From contig CAXKVR010000003.1 of NCBI GenBank assembly GCA_964058845.1, forward strand, positions 186,001 to 250,000: DNA of 64,000 nucleotides. Reading direction: 5' to 3'. A model generated the notes under the pieces. That model searched no databases. It was not told the origin of the DNA and saw only the letters and a list, made by a program, of their open reading frames with translations. Both the position numbers and the translations under genes were made by a program. Below, one piece after another: positions 50,730 to 63,564 of the stretch. Position 1 is the stretch's first letter; each line of letters opens with the position of its first letter. The stretch comes from Carex sylvatica (Eukaryota > Streptophyta > Magnoliopsida > Poales > Cyperaceae).

Positions 50730-52412
50730 TCAGTCCGAAATTTTTATTAATGCCCAAAAAAACTACGAAATTATGCAATGTATCCATGTTCTGATGGAAT
50801 TCAAAAATTGTCCATTCCGGTTACTAAGTAACTGGACAAAGGACTTCTTTCCAGTTATTTAGCAACTAGATCCAAAAAAATGATTCGGTTACTAAATAAC
50901 TAGAAATAAGCCCTTTGTTCAGTTATTTAGTAATCAGACTCTTTGGCAATGCTAAAACATTCAGAAATGACAACTTAAGGTGTGCCTATTTGCTGCTAAT
51001 ATCCTCTATCCTTCATGATGTTTTTATACATAGCACTCAACAGCTAGTTGTAGCATAGAATAAGTACTTCAAATTTTATATTGACAATTTCAACTCTAGT
51101 TCTAAGAAGCCTATTTTTTTGGTCGGACTACGGCTGCAAACGAATTGAACCGAATTGAACTTACCCCAGTTCGAGTTTGGTTTGAATTAATTTCGAATTG
51201 AATTTTTTATAAACTCAATTTTGAATCTTTTACAAACTTTTTTACAATAAGAAAAAGTGATCGTAGTTGCCGAAAGCGAGAGGTAAAAGTCATCTAGGAT
51301 TTTAGAACTGAGAGCGAAGGTTATGACTTACAAGTTATGACTTATGACTGGGCGGCCTTATGTTTTAACTTTTAAGTTATCAGCAAACATAAGTCATCAG
51401 CGAAAATCAACGATTCACGTTACTTTGAGATTCGAACTAGAATAGGTCTAGTTTGAATTTGATTTGAATTAATTTCTAACTACTTCGAATCGAACTTTTT
51501 ACGAACTTTTTCGACCTAGGGCTGCACAAAAAATTCATAGTTCGTGATTCGATTCGAGTTTGATTCAAAAAAGTTCGTAAAATGTTCGATTCGAAATAGT
51601 TGGAAATTAATTCAAATCAAATTCAAACTGGACCTGGTTCATTTGAAATAGGTTCGCGAACTATTATAGTTCAAATCTCAAAGTAACGTGAACCGTTGAT
51701 TTATGTTGATGACTTATGTTCGTTGATGACTTATGTTCGCTGATGACTTAAAAGTTAAAACATAAGGCCATCCAGCCATAAGTCATAACCCTCGCTCTCA
51801 GTTCTAAAATCCTAGACGACTTTCACCTCTCGCTTTCGGGGACTACGATTACTCTTCTTTGTCATAAAAAAGTCCATAAAAGATTTGAAATTGAGTTCGT
51901 AAAAAATTCGATTCAAAATTAATTCAAATCAAACTCAAACTGAAGTAAGTTCAATTCGGTTCGACTCGTTTGCAGCCCTAGTCTGACCAGAAAAAGAGGC
52001 TTCTTAGAATTTGAGATTGTCAATATAAAATTTGATGTACTTATTCTATGCTACAACTAACTGTCGAGTGCTATGTACAAAAACATCATGAAGATAGAGG
52101 ATATTAGCAGCAAATAGGCGCATCTTGAGTTGTCATTTATGACTGTTTTAACATTGCCAAAGAGTTCGGTTATTTAAGCGCTTATTTCCGGTTGAGTTCG
52201 GTTATTTAAGCGCTTATTTCCGGTTATTTAGTAACCGGATTATTTTCCTGAATAACCGGACCATTTTCTTGAATCTGGTTGCTAAATAACTGGAAATGAG
52301 TCATTTGTCTGGTTATTTAGTAACCGGAATAGACAATTTCTAAAATTCAATCAGAACATGAATACAATGCGTAATTTTGTAGTTCTTTTGGATATTAATA
52401 AAAATTTCGGCG
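50730..52412. repeat. 1.7-kb foldback with about 800-bp arms
   Basis: The left arm (50,730 to about 51,513) and right arm (about 51,564-52,412) are inverted copies. Landmarks on both are CGAAATTTTTATTAAT, CATGTTCTGAT, TAACTGGA, TTTGCTGCTAATATCCTCTA/TAGAGGATATTAGCAGCAAA and GGTTCACGTTACTTTGAGAT with its complement. The spacer is about 50 bp. The right arm alone carries a 32-bp tandem duplication (52,162-52,193 and 52,194-52,225). The core region resembles hAT-like elements with AGGGCTGCA ends. No coding is present. Confidence 0.8.
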
Positions 52413-52690
52413 AATCAGTTATGATACTTCAAACAAATAATTGAGTTTTAGAAATTTTAAGATATATCCAATCATCAAGTATTTTCTTTAAGAATTTTAT
52501 AGATAGCGCAAAACAATATTTTTTTTCTTACCCATACAACATTATATTTTCTAATAGTGATTGTCAAATGTAACCTTATGACTGAAAATTATTTTATATT
52601 TTATTAATAAATGTTAATCAATAATTGAAGTATATCTAATTCAATATACAAATTAATTATTTATTATGTAATTTTTTATAAAAAAAAATT

Positions 52691-52710
52691 ATATATATAT
52701 ATATATATAT
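52691..52710. repeat. (AT)n microsatellite
   Basis: Ten AT units in AT-rich DNA, 3' of the 5-phosphatase gene. Confidence 0.9.
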
Positions 52711-52918
52711 TCTTGTGCATGTTGCATGTTACTTGATAGTATTTGTCTTAATTTAAAATTTAATTTAATTTTCTTCAGTACATTTTTTAATTTCGGACCG
52801 AATTAAAAAATATTAGGTAATAGTAAATAATATAATTTATAACCCTTGGCAAAAAACCGTCCTATTATATAAACAAGATTCTATTTCACATTTGACATTC
52901 TTATAAATTAATTTAATT

Positions 52919-55900
52919 TCAAGGGGAGAATCCTGCGCTTGTGAAATTCATAACTCTTTCAAGTTTCCTCTGATCAAGCACCTCCACCTCAACTGAAAAA
53001 AGAGCACTAACGGGTCTATGATCTGAGAGGTTCAAATCAGAGCTCCAATAAGAAAGCTGCCTAATTCCCTTCCCTAACCAAAGTATCCTGTCACACCTGA
53101 ATTCATTCAACATATATAATGACTAAATATTATCTCCCAAAAATGAAAAACTTGACAAGTATCAAAACCAGCACAGATAGCAATAAAACTAGTCTGGTAT
53201 TATTTTGGTACCATACAATGCAAAGCGGTACATTTTTTAAAAGCAGAGAAACATAGTGTACCATGCAGGGGTCCTCCTTTTTTCGCCTTCTCTGGGCACT
53301 TCTCCGACATAGGTATCGGAGTTGGGTTCGAACTTGTATGTAGGTGCGAAATTAATTTTCCCTTCCTTCCATCCATCAAATGTGTTTCCGCTCGTCAGTT
53401 CTTTCCTTAGCTTTCATCAGTAGTATTTAACATATCATTCTTAATTGACATATTAACAAATAATTACAAGTGATCAGATGGATTCATAGTATGGAATTAC
53501 CTGATCAAATTCCAAGAGCTGATCCCACTTTCTCGTTGAAATATGATCTCTGACTAGAGAATCCGGCATCTCTAACCGATAATTCAAATCTCCAAACCAA
53601 AAAATACGACTGTTCAAAGTGAACCACAGATATTACATTTAACACCCAAAGTTGTGTGGCAATATATTTAATTATAATTAATATATAGTGTCAATGATTC
53701 ATTATTACTGTGGATACTGGAACTACAGTGCGATCTCACCATGTATGCATAAATCGATTGCAATTAACATATTAATGGATATAATCGGCATTATTTAAAA
53801 AATAGATATTAATCGATTGCAATTAACATTTAATTGCAATTAACATTTATTTTTCTGCATTTGATAAAAAAGTACTAAAAGAAAATAATCGGCATTGTTT
53901 AAAAAATAGAGATGACTTACTCATGGGAAGGGATCACTTGAGGTTCCTCTGGATCTAGTAAAGAAGAGAAATGGGTACGTTGTAAAATCTCGTACACGTC
54001 AGAGTTTCTTCTTTGCTGGGACCCATCCTTATGGCCTGAAGTGAGGTGAGAGCAAACAAAACATAATCGGGTCTGGAACAAAGACATGCTGATGGATACT
54101 GAGCCCTGCTCCAGGTATAAGGTTAAATGATATCAATATGATACAGTTAATGAACATTTTGTACTAGAATTATTTTGTAAACTATACTTAATAATTCTAG
54201 TCTTCCAACCTTTTGTGAGGATGATCTTTTCTTGCTTAATATGCCTTAATTGGTACATGATCAACAATTTTTGTGGGGGAATAAATATAGAATTTCATTT
54301 TTAAGGGGCACTAATTAAGGATATTTTTGGGACAATAATATGTTACCTTGTTGCCCATATAGCCCATAAGTCCAACTCCGACCGGCACCACCTCCAGATT
54401 ATTCACATGTCGCCTCAGCCTTCGACAAACCCAAACTGAAATATATATCCCCACCATCTGTTTACTGACAATCCTCACAAATTTGCTACACGATTTTTTC
54501 ATCTCTTTTTCTATGCCTCCTTTTTCACTTTTTTCCACCGCATTCACCCCCTCATCTGATACCTTGTCAGAAAGATCATCAATAGAATTAAGCATGTCTA
54601 TTTTTTCCTCCTGCTCAGACCATAACATGCCGAGGTTTCCCGAGCTGTGATACACCCTTTTCATTCCACCCTTTAGTGATAAATTACCACTTGTTGTGAC
54701 TCGTCTCAGTTTGGTACCGGTCACCTTGGGTTGTACTAGTTTTTCAAGTGAGTACTCAGGCCAATCTAACAAGTCATTTAAGTGCCATTTGTGCTCACTT
54801 ATTGTACTTGTTTCTATGTTGTTAGAGGGTGAAGGGGGGAGAGGTGGGGAAGGAGGGGCACTATAACTCTTATAAATTGATCTTAGTTGGTGAGATTTGT
54901 TGAGTGTTGAACGAATAAGAGATTCCCATTTGAGAATTGGCCTTCTATCCTCTGCCCCAAGCACATTTGAGGCATTTAAAGGGACAACTTCTTGAAACCT
55001 GCATTCAGTTACAATATTTTTAATAATTGGTGCAGAATAGATAAGTAAAAAATTAAGTACCTTAAAAGCACTAAATATGCTAATCTGGAGATATATAATT
55101 ACAAGCAAGAGTAACAAAATATCAATAGAAGTCTGTGCCTATATACACCTATAATCAACAAAGTAAGGTGACACCTAGGACATATACCAGTTCCAGTAGG
55201 TTTTGTGGATTTTTAGGAAAAATGAATTGTATTGATTCCTTTGTTCTTTTGGGCCTATATAGATGTTACATTTTTCATTCCTAACCCTACTATTCTTTAT
55301 AATTTATTTCTTACCAATATAATCCTATAACTTCTAATAATGCAATAAACATACATAAATCTCAACACTCTCTCAAGATGGGCAAAAGATATCCATCAAG
55401 CCCATCTTGTCACAAAACCTTTCTAGATCTATTGAGCTAAGTCCTTTGGTGAGGCAGTCAGTTACTTGATCTCCAGTAGCTACATAACTCAGCTCCAATA
55501 GTCCACTTTCTAGCTTTTCATTTATGAAGAACCTATTGATCTCCACATGTTTGGTTCTGTCATGCTCCACAGAATTGTTGGGAATGCTGATTGCTGACTT
55601 ACTATCGCACCACAATTTCATTTGAGCTCTGTGATTCACCTTGAGCTCTTCCAACAACCTCTTCAGCTACACCATCTCAGCAACTCCCAATGTCATAGCT
55701 CTGTACTCGGTTTCTGCTGTCGATCTCACAACAACTGGCTGCTTCTTGCTCTTCCAAGAGACCAAATTGCCCCTACAAATATGCAGTAGCCAGCTGTCGA
55801 CCTTCTGTCATCTTGGCAACTAGCCCAATCAGAGTCACAGTAACCCTTAATATTCATGTGCCCATTCTTCCTGAAAAACAAGCCCTTCCCCAGTGCACTC

Positions 55901-58900
55901 TTCAGGTACCTCAGAATTCAGAATGTGATACACTGCGTCCATATGGCCCTTCCTAGGGTCATGCATGTAGCGACTCACCACGCTCACTGCAAATGAGATA
56001 TCGAAACGAGTATGTGTCAAATAGATCCATCTACCTACCAGTCTCTGGTATCTCTCACGATTAACCTCTTCTCCTACCTCTGCACTTATATTGGTCTTCA
56101 TATCAATTGGAAAAACTACAGGCCTGCACCCCAACATACCTGTCTCTGTAAGCAAGTCTAGGACATACTTCCTTTGGGATAGAACAATCTCCTCTGCTTC
56201 GCGAGCCACCTCAATTCCAAGGAAGTACCTAAGTTGTCCCAAATCCTTCACCTCGAATTTCTTCTCCAATTTTGCTTTTAACTGTGCAATTTCCCCCTCA
56301 TCATCCCGATAATTATCATATCATTGACATACATAGCCAGCATAGTAATGTGACCACAATATTGTCGAGAAAACACCGTGTGGTCAGCATTGATTTACTG
56401 ATAGCCCATGCCTACCATAGCCTTTCTAAACCTATCAAACCAAGCCCGAGGGGACTGCTTCAACCCAGAGAGCGACTTCTTGAGCCTGCACACCTTACCC
56501 ACTGTCTGGTTTGTGCCAAACCCTGGTGGAACCTCCATGTACACCTCCTCCAACAAATTACCATGAAGAAATGCATTCTTCACATCGAGTTGGTGTAACT
56601 GTCATCCCTCATTCACAACCATGGAAACCAGTGTCCTCACTGTGCTCAACTTCGCCACAGGTGCAAAGGTCTCATCATAGTCAATGTCATAGATCTGACT
56701 GTACCCCTTCGCTACCAACCGAGCCTTGTAGCGCTCAACCAGACCCTCTGGATTCTGTTTTACTGTGAAGACTCATTTGCATCCAATAGCCTTCTTGCCT
56801 GGTGGTAGTGACACAAGTTCTCAGATTTTGTTCTTGCAAAGGGCACTGAGCTCTTCTAGCATGTCTGTTTTTCACTTTGGATCTCCTTTAGCAACCTGCC
56901 AACACTTAGGGATAGAGATAGTATCTAGTGATGCAATGAATGCTCTATGTACCAGTGATATCTGTGAGTAAGAGACAAACTGAGCAATCTCATGTGGAAA
57001 ATCATATCGGTCAGGAGAAATGTCCGCATTCTCGCGAGAAGTCCTTTTTACTGATAGGGGCGTGGGAGGAGTAGAAAGAGGAATCATAGCACCTGTATAT
57101 TCTGAGTTTAAAGTGGATGGTGTAAGTGTCTCAGGAGTCGGAGTAGGCATGGACATGGGACTTGGCACAGGTGACACGGTAGGCACGGCTCCCTCACTCT
57201 GCTTATTTCTTCTCACATACACCTCACGGTATCTCGACTCCCCCTGAGCCTGAGTTCTACCACCTTCGGATCTATTCCTCTCAACTTCCGGCTCATCTAC
57301 AGCCGAATCCTCTCTTTGTGGCTCAACCTTGGCCGAATCCTCCCTTTCCGGCTCAACCCTAGCCGAACTCTCCTTTTCCGGCTCAATTCTAGCCAAATCC
57401 TCCTTTTCTGGCTCAACCCTGGCCGAATCCATCAGTGGACAAGAAATACCACCCACACTCACCATCCTCCTCTCACTATCACTACTACTCTCCCTCTCTC
57501 GTCTCATACCTCTTGTATTGAGCGAGTCTCCAAAGGGTGATGTAGTCTCTGAGGAGTAGTAAGGTTGGAGCTCACGAAATGTAACATCTATACTCACAAA
57601 CAATCTCCTCTCTATCGGACTCCAGCACACATAACCCTTTTGAGTACCAGAGTAACCCACAAAGATGCATTTCACCGCTCTGGGATCCAACTTCTCCACT
57701 ATTGGTCTGTTGTCTTTCACAAAGCACACACAGCCAAATACCTTAGGAGGAAGAATACCCCCATTATCTCCTTTCAACATCACACACGGAGTCTGCCAGT
57801 CCAACACTCTAGATGGCATTCTGTTGATCAATTGTGCGGCTGTCTGGACTGCTTGTCCCCACAAATGTTTCGGAACATTCATGGAGATCATTATGCACCG
57901 GGATACCTCTAACAAGTGTCTATTATTTCTCTCTGCCACTCCATTTTGTGCTGGTGTGTAAGGGCACGTGGTCTGATGATGTATCCCATGAACTGACAAA
58001 TACTCCTCGAATGCCTTGTTTGTATATTCAGTCCCATTATCGGATCTCAGTGCCTTCACCACAGCACCAAACTGAGTTTAAACTGCCTTATGGAAATCCT
58101 TGAAGCAAGCAAGTACATCACTGTTGTTCTTCATCAAATACAACCATGTGACACGAGAATAACAATCGATAAAAGTCACAAAAAATCTATACCCATTCAT
58201 TGAAGTTGTTGAGCAAGGCCTCCATACATCCGAGTGTACTAGATCAAAGGCATGAGAACTCCTACTTCCTAAGCTTACATACGAACTCCTTGTATGCTTC
58301 CCAAACTCACATCCATCACACACAAGTTTCTGTTTGTCAGCTTTCTCATACTTTGATAGAAACAGACGTTCCAGTATGCTAAAGGAAGAGTGCCCCATCC
58401 GCTGATGAATCAGAAGCAACTCATCCTCCACACTCACCCCAGATCTTCCTGCCCCCACTCTATCGACCACAGATGTCAGCGCTGTGTCCATCCCTTTTCT
58501 ATCCGTGTACCACAACCCATCACGCCATGTGCCAGTCCCAAGTATCCGACCTGTCCCCTTCTCCTAAAAGACCATCGTCGGAATATCAAAGGTCACGATG
58601 CATTTCTGCTCACGAATAATAGCACTAATATCAAAGGTCACGATGCATTGGTCAGAGTCACTGAATCTGTACATCTCACAGTACCCTTACCAACGACGGG
58701 CTGGACCGTACCATCGGCTGTCTGAATGCTATCTGGGACTGCTAGGTAAGTATAGAAAGAAAACTCCCTAGCAGCACCAATCACATGGCGAGATTCACCA
58801 GAGTCTACTATCCAATCTGATGATCTAGTAGTGGGTATAGAGGCAAGAGCAAGTGTGTCAGCGACCGCACTCTTCCCCTCACTTGCTCCTTTCTGCCTCC

Positions 58901-61081
58901 TCCTGACTATCTCCATGATCAGATCCTCCTCGGATAACCCCACAATAGCTTGTTTCTCTTCCTTTGCAACCATCAAATTTATCCGGTTGCCTCCTCTTCC
59001 ACCTCTTTGGCCCCCACAGTAACGTTCATAGTTTCCAGACTGCCTCCTTTCACCTGCATCTCGCTTCTTATATGACTTAGAACAAGTCTGTTTCAGGTGA
59101 CCTACCTCACCACATATGTAACACCGTCGAGACTCACCTCTGAACCCTGTGTTACTTATGTGATTTGAGTTGGAGACCGTTAGTGCTGACTTCACCCCTA
59201 GAAGTCCTGCTGCCTTAGCCTGTAGCCTAATCCGGCTCTCCTCCTCATTCAAGTACGTAGCTGGCCCTTCGAGCCTCATGTCGATAGGTGGCAGCTCAAC
59301 CTTCTACACCTTCGACTTGTTCTCAACAGAATCTTGGTACACGGCCAACGCTCGTCGCACCACGACAACCATCTCATCAGAGGTCAGCTTCGCGCAAGCC
59401 TTCGCAAACGCATTCCCAGTCTCCTCCTCTGACATTGATTCGACTCAGATCTACGCCTCACATATCAATCCAAGTCCGAATCCTTCCTATTATTTTCTTA
59501 GACCCGATCTTACACTATTAAAATCGAGGTCCACATCATCTCCCTCTCTCTTCTTCTTCTTCTTGACCTAATCTTGATCTACCTCATCAAGATTCGAGTT
59601 CAAACCGTGATCCAAGCCCGCCTCTCGAGTATTGTGGGGTAGAGGCCCCCCACGCCGGCCAATCAACACAAAGAGGCTACCTTTGGTGGCCGGCCGACTC
59701 TAGAAGAAGAGAAGACCGAGCGGCGGAAGATATGAGGAGCAGTTACTGTAGCGGCGGTCCGGTACTGTAGCAGCGCGACACTGTAGTGGCTAGGTTAGGT
59801 TTTCAAGGCTCTGATACCATGTGGATTTTTAGGAAAAATGAATTGTATTGATTCCTTTATTCTTTTGGACCTATATAGGCGTTACATTTTTCATTTCTAA
59901 TCCTACTATTCTTTATAATTCCTTTCTTACCAATATAATCCTATAACTTCTAATAATGCAATAAACATACATAAATCTCAACAGGTTTTGTTCCTGTTTC
60001 TTTTGTCATTTGAACTTGATGTTTAAGGTCAATTGTGTCTTGTTTTCTTTGATCAAAGGTTCATTGATCACACAATTTGTGACATAGAGAGGCAAAGGAT
60101 TTTTCCTTCTTTTCTTTTTTTTTTTCTTTTTTTCTTTTGGCAAGAGGCAAAGCATTTACTCACCCCAGAATGTACATGTCTGCTGGTTTTTCTGTGCAAA
60201 GCCATTCACTAAGGTCAATTTCACTCGATGGGCTTTTACCCGCAACATTATACGTTCCAATCATCAACCTAATTAAAGAAAGATATAATTATAAAATTCA
60301 TTATTGCAAATATGTAATGCAGAATAGTCTATGGCCTACTCTGCAAACTTATTATACATTTTTCCCTTTTTCTTAATTTAGTGGCCAAGTCTTACCGGGT
60401 CCATTGACCATGAAACCATAAAAAATACTATGATTATTTTAGAAAAAAAAATGAAAAGAAGGAATTCCAAAAATTAGGTACTGTACCGGAACAAACTCGA
60501 AGAAGCCAGACAGCAGTCAAAAGAGTCTTAATTTTTTAAAGGCTAATAAAATTCATTAAAGATCTTTTTAAGGAGACAAACCTGACATCCTTTTTAGTTA
60601 TATAACTAACTCGCAAAGTTTCTGATTTTCTTCTCCGGAGCCTTGTCGAAGAAGGTTTTGGTTCAATACCTAAGAGAATTTTGACATTGAATAAAGACAA
60701 TGAATATATGAATTGAGATTGGTCAATCAAATCCTAGAAAAATAAAGTTTTAACTGCATTGTATTCAACTCAAAACACAAATAAACTTCAAAATTAAAAC
60801 AAAGTACAAAGAATTGATCAAATAAAGAGGAAAAAAAAAATGAAAGAAAGAAATACCACTTCTCTGGACTAAATCAAAGAAGGGATGCTCTGTCCTATCA
60901 CTTGCATCTTAGAGAAAAAAAAATGAAAACTATGTTACTTTCACTAGATTACGTATTGAAAACATAAGAAACAATGAACTTTAATGATTTTGACAATACC
61001 ATCATCACTGTCGGTGTCGGTTTCAATCTCATCTTCACTGAAATCATGTAACTTTGGTCTGATGTTCAACCATTTCTTCAT
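52919..61081 (-). CDS. Type I inositol polyphosphate 5-phosphatase
   Basis: Nine exons, 61081-61000, 60907-60857, 60669-60582, 60268-60164, 54998-54347, 54105-53921, 53609-53501, 53410-53262 and 53096-52919, give 532 codons in one frame. The enzyme removes the 5-phosphate from inositol phosphates or phosphoinositides. Landmarks: start [17 protein letters not shown]; strand [27 protein letters not shown]; a variable Ser/Pro-rich insert with KSYSAPPSP; the phosphatase motifs FWFGDLNYR (391-399) and PAWCDRILW (472-480); final [10 protein letters not shown]. Both catalytic motifs are intact. The layout matches plant 5PTase type I members of the CVP2/CVL1/BST1 group, but I cannot assign the exact paralogue. 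Intron 4 (54,999-60,163) is 5.2 kb because of a copia element in the same orientation. A two-exon split model, with the copia element ending transcription, is the alternative outcome. Confidence 0.9.
55204..55367 (-). repeat. 3' LTR of copia element
   Basis: 164 bp and directly repeated with the 5' LTR; eight mismatches counted by eye. It is flanked by the GGTTT duplication. Confidence 0.9.
55373..59571 (-). pseudogene. Copia gag-pol remnant (frameshifted polyprotein)
   Basis: In order on the minus strand: short gag with zinc knuckle [14 protein letters not shown] (about 59,130-59,090); protease [11 protein letters not shown] (near 58,810), where the usual DSGAS reads DSGES; integrase HQRMGHSSF and SDVWRP (58,400-58,200), then [20 protein letters not shown] landmarks [20 protein letters not shown] (56,580), [14 protein letters not shown] and SVVSRYM; RNase [11 protein letters not shown] and [11 protein letters not shown] (55,610-55,500). 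Gag upstream of the knuckle is short, with under 700 nt to the primer site. The frame is interrupted by several stops and shifts (for example near 56,270-56,390 and 58,060-58,080), so it is not autonomous. Confidence 0.9.
59808..59819 (-). other. Primer binding site (initiator tRNA-Met)
   Basis: TGGTATCAGAGC on the minus strand directly follows the CA end of the 5' LTR. It is the usual copia primer site complementary to the 3' end of initiator methionine tRNA. Confidence 0.9.
59820..59983 (-). repeat. 5' LTR of copia element
   Basis: 164 bp, TG...CA on the minus strand, with a TATATAGG-like box inside. It lies 180 bp into intron 4 from the exon 4 donor. Confidence 0.9.
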
Positions 61082-62689
61082 AACAATGGATGGCCAAAAG
61101 GGCTTCTAGTTCAAAAAGAAAAGAATGAACAGAAAATAAGTATTGAGAAAGCCATCATCCATTTCAACATACATATAATTAATAGGAACTGTGTAAACTA
61201 ATTGACTCTTTATTTTAAAGAAAAAAGAAAAGAAAAAAGATATTGGTTCTGGACCTACCTCAGAGAGCTTTGCTTTATGTTGTTTCATGGGCTAAGCTAA
61301 GAAATTAACTGATCACTGCTGCTTTGCTTAGAACAGTTATAGATGAAGGAAAGTAGTTGTATTAAATGGGCTAGTCGAATCTTATAGAAAGGGAGAAAGA
61401 AAAACCTGTGGTTTTGAGTAAAGAATGGTACCTTCCCAAAAGGAAAAAGGATCCAAGTTGATGAAATGAAGGTTCCCTGTGAATAGACTTTATCCAAGTT
61501 AAAGAAATAAAATATTCCTTTGAATAGACATTCTAAAAAAGTAATTATGTCCACATTATGCACATTATAATGCAATATCTTAATACCATACCGGTCAGGT
61601 CTCAATCCAGCATTTACTGGTGCACTACCCTGACCTCTACCAGTTCATAAACAGGTAAATCATACCTTATACACCTATAACTTTTTGATGTTATAAGGGT
61701 GATCAATTAAATTTGGTCTGGTACTGGTATGATAAAATTCTTGATAGGAAAGCACCTTAAATGAAATGTCAAATCAGAAACTTGTGTAGTCCTTTCTTTG
61801 TCAAAACAAGAAACTTCCTTTTCTTGTGAAATACATGTGTCAGAACCCGATTGGGTAAGTAGACAAACAGTGCCTATCAAAAGAAAGTAATCAAGTTAAT
61901 AAATATGACTAACTAACAACATAACAACTCCAAGATAAGATATATATATCATCCCCTTATCCACCATGCACCGACGTCATACCTACACAAAAAATGCACC
62001 TATATTTGGTTTTTAATTACATGTGCATAATTTGGAAAGCAGATGTTAGTATTTGAAAATACAAATAGCGGCTGTGAGCCAATACTGGTAAGTATAGCTG
62101 AGTCGAAGTTCACCATCACAGAACAGTTACTGGTCGGAAAAGATAATTTCTTAACCAAGAGAAAACAAAGATAGTTTATAATTTAATTTTTTTAATTTTT
62201 TTACAATTATAATATATGTGATGGGTGGTCCAGGCACCAAATAACCGAAAAAGTACCAACAGAGGACAATTATAAAAGACCAAATTGTAAATGGTCCTGT
62301 CTTGATGGGTCCCAAATTACACTAACAAAAAGCAAGGAAGACTAATTTACAAGGTCAAATAAGAAAAAAGTGCCTTGAGAAAGGATTGAAGAAGATCTAG
62401 CCTGTGGCACCGAGATGCAAAATCCATTTTGGCACAGTATATATATAGTGGTAAGTTACCAACTGGCCTCAACCTCTTTTTTCCATCTCATGTTTTGATA
62501 TGGTACCTTTTTGAGGGGAGTCATGATCTAGATCCTTCGCTAGCCCCACTCTATTAAAACTTCAAGAGAGAAATTAAATGAAGGAAAAATGAATCAAAAT
62601 TTTGATGGGGAACTCGTGGTTTTGTTTTAAGCGTATAGCCGACTATGGAATTAAACTATTCATCAATACAAGTTCACTCCAAGTTAGGG

Positions 62690-62890
62690 CTGGCAAAAAA
62701 ATTCGTAGTTCGTGATTTAATTTGAGTTTGATTTGAGTTTGATTAGAGTTAATTCAATTCAAAATTAATTCGAACTGAAATGAATCAAATTAGGTTCTGT
62801 TCAAAATTAATTCAAATCAAATTCAAACTAGATATGATTCGATCGAAATGGGTTTGTGAACTTTTATGGTTCGAATCTCATAATAACACC
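62690..62890. repeat. Dispersed repeat with AGGGCTGGCAAAAA end
   Basis: Begins AGGGCTGGCAAAAAAATTCG and is rich in AATTCAAAT/ATTTGAATT and GGTTCGAATC words. The composition matches the arms of the foldback at 50.7-52.4 kb and the element at 63.3 kb. The right end is unclear. Confidence 0.5.
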
Positions 62891-63323
62891 AACTGTTCAT
62901 TTACATGATGAAATTAGAACCCAACATAGAGAGTCATAATTTAACCTAGCCGACGCTCCCTGACTCTCAAAATACTCAGTTCTTATACAATTACTTGTTT
63001 TACTGCATATTTCATTTCTTGTACTTAATCATCTTTTTATGATTATTTGTTGTGATATACTTTTTCATGAATAATTTTTCAACTTAAAAACACTCATTTC
63101 ATACTTTGATGTCACACTGAAGCTCTTTTTTTAGTACCGTAGTGGTAATTGTGAGAGTTAATGTAGCAACTATCAGTCTTGCACTTGTCTATGCTCAGTT
63201 GGCAGGATTCTAACAATTAATAAACTAACCCATAATTCATTAGTGTGAATTAGTGAAAGGTAAAAGAAAGCTGTGTGAATTGTCCCGCAAGAAGAAAATT
63301 AATTTATAAACTACCGGTATAAC

Positions 63324-63512
63324 TAGGGCTGCTAAAAAAAATTTAGTTCGTAATTCGATTTGACTTCGATTCGAAAAATATGTAGTTCGCAATTAATTCG
63401 ATTCAACATTAGTTCGATTCGAAACAAATCAAACCTAGTTCGGTTCGAATCTTATTCAAATCAAACTCAAACTAGAGTAGGTTCGATTCGGTTTGATTCG
63501 TTGCCACCCCTA
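63324..63512. mobile_element. hAT-like MITE, about 190 bp
   Basis: Imperfect inverted ends TAGGGCTGCTAAAAA and TTGCCACCCCTA, as in the common plant AGGGGTGGCAA class. The interior is TTCGATTCG-rich and non-coding. Confidence 0.6.
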
Positions 63513-63564
63513 CTCCAAGTAGAATCAAATCTAATTATTATATGAGGACGGATCCACTTACACC

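Larger units (their letters stand above)
55204..59983 (-). mobile_element. Ty1/copia LTR retrotransposon, 4,780 bp, in intron 4
   Basis: Two 164-bp LTRs in direct repeat (5' LTR 59,820-59,983; 3' LTR 55,204-55,367, on the minus strand TGTTGAG...TCCACA) are flanked by identical 5-bp duplications GGTTT (55,199-55,203 and 59,984-59,988). Next to the 5' LTR lies TGGTATCAGAGC, the initiator-tRNA-Met primer site. A purine-rich tract (CTTGAGAGAG) precedes the 3' LTR. The LTRs differ at 8 of 164 positions by my count (about 95% identity). Domain order CCHC, protease, integrase, RT, RNase H defines copia. The element has decayed frames. Confidence 0.93.

Noticed and set aside
56272..58103. Many long plus-strand open frames (for example 57,020-57,247, 57,565-57,912)
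   Set aside because: They are antisense shadows of the copia integrase and RT coding on the minus strand; no independent motifs.
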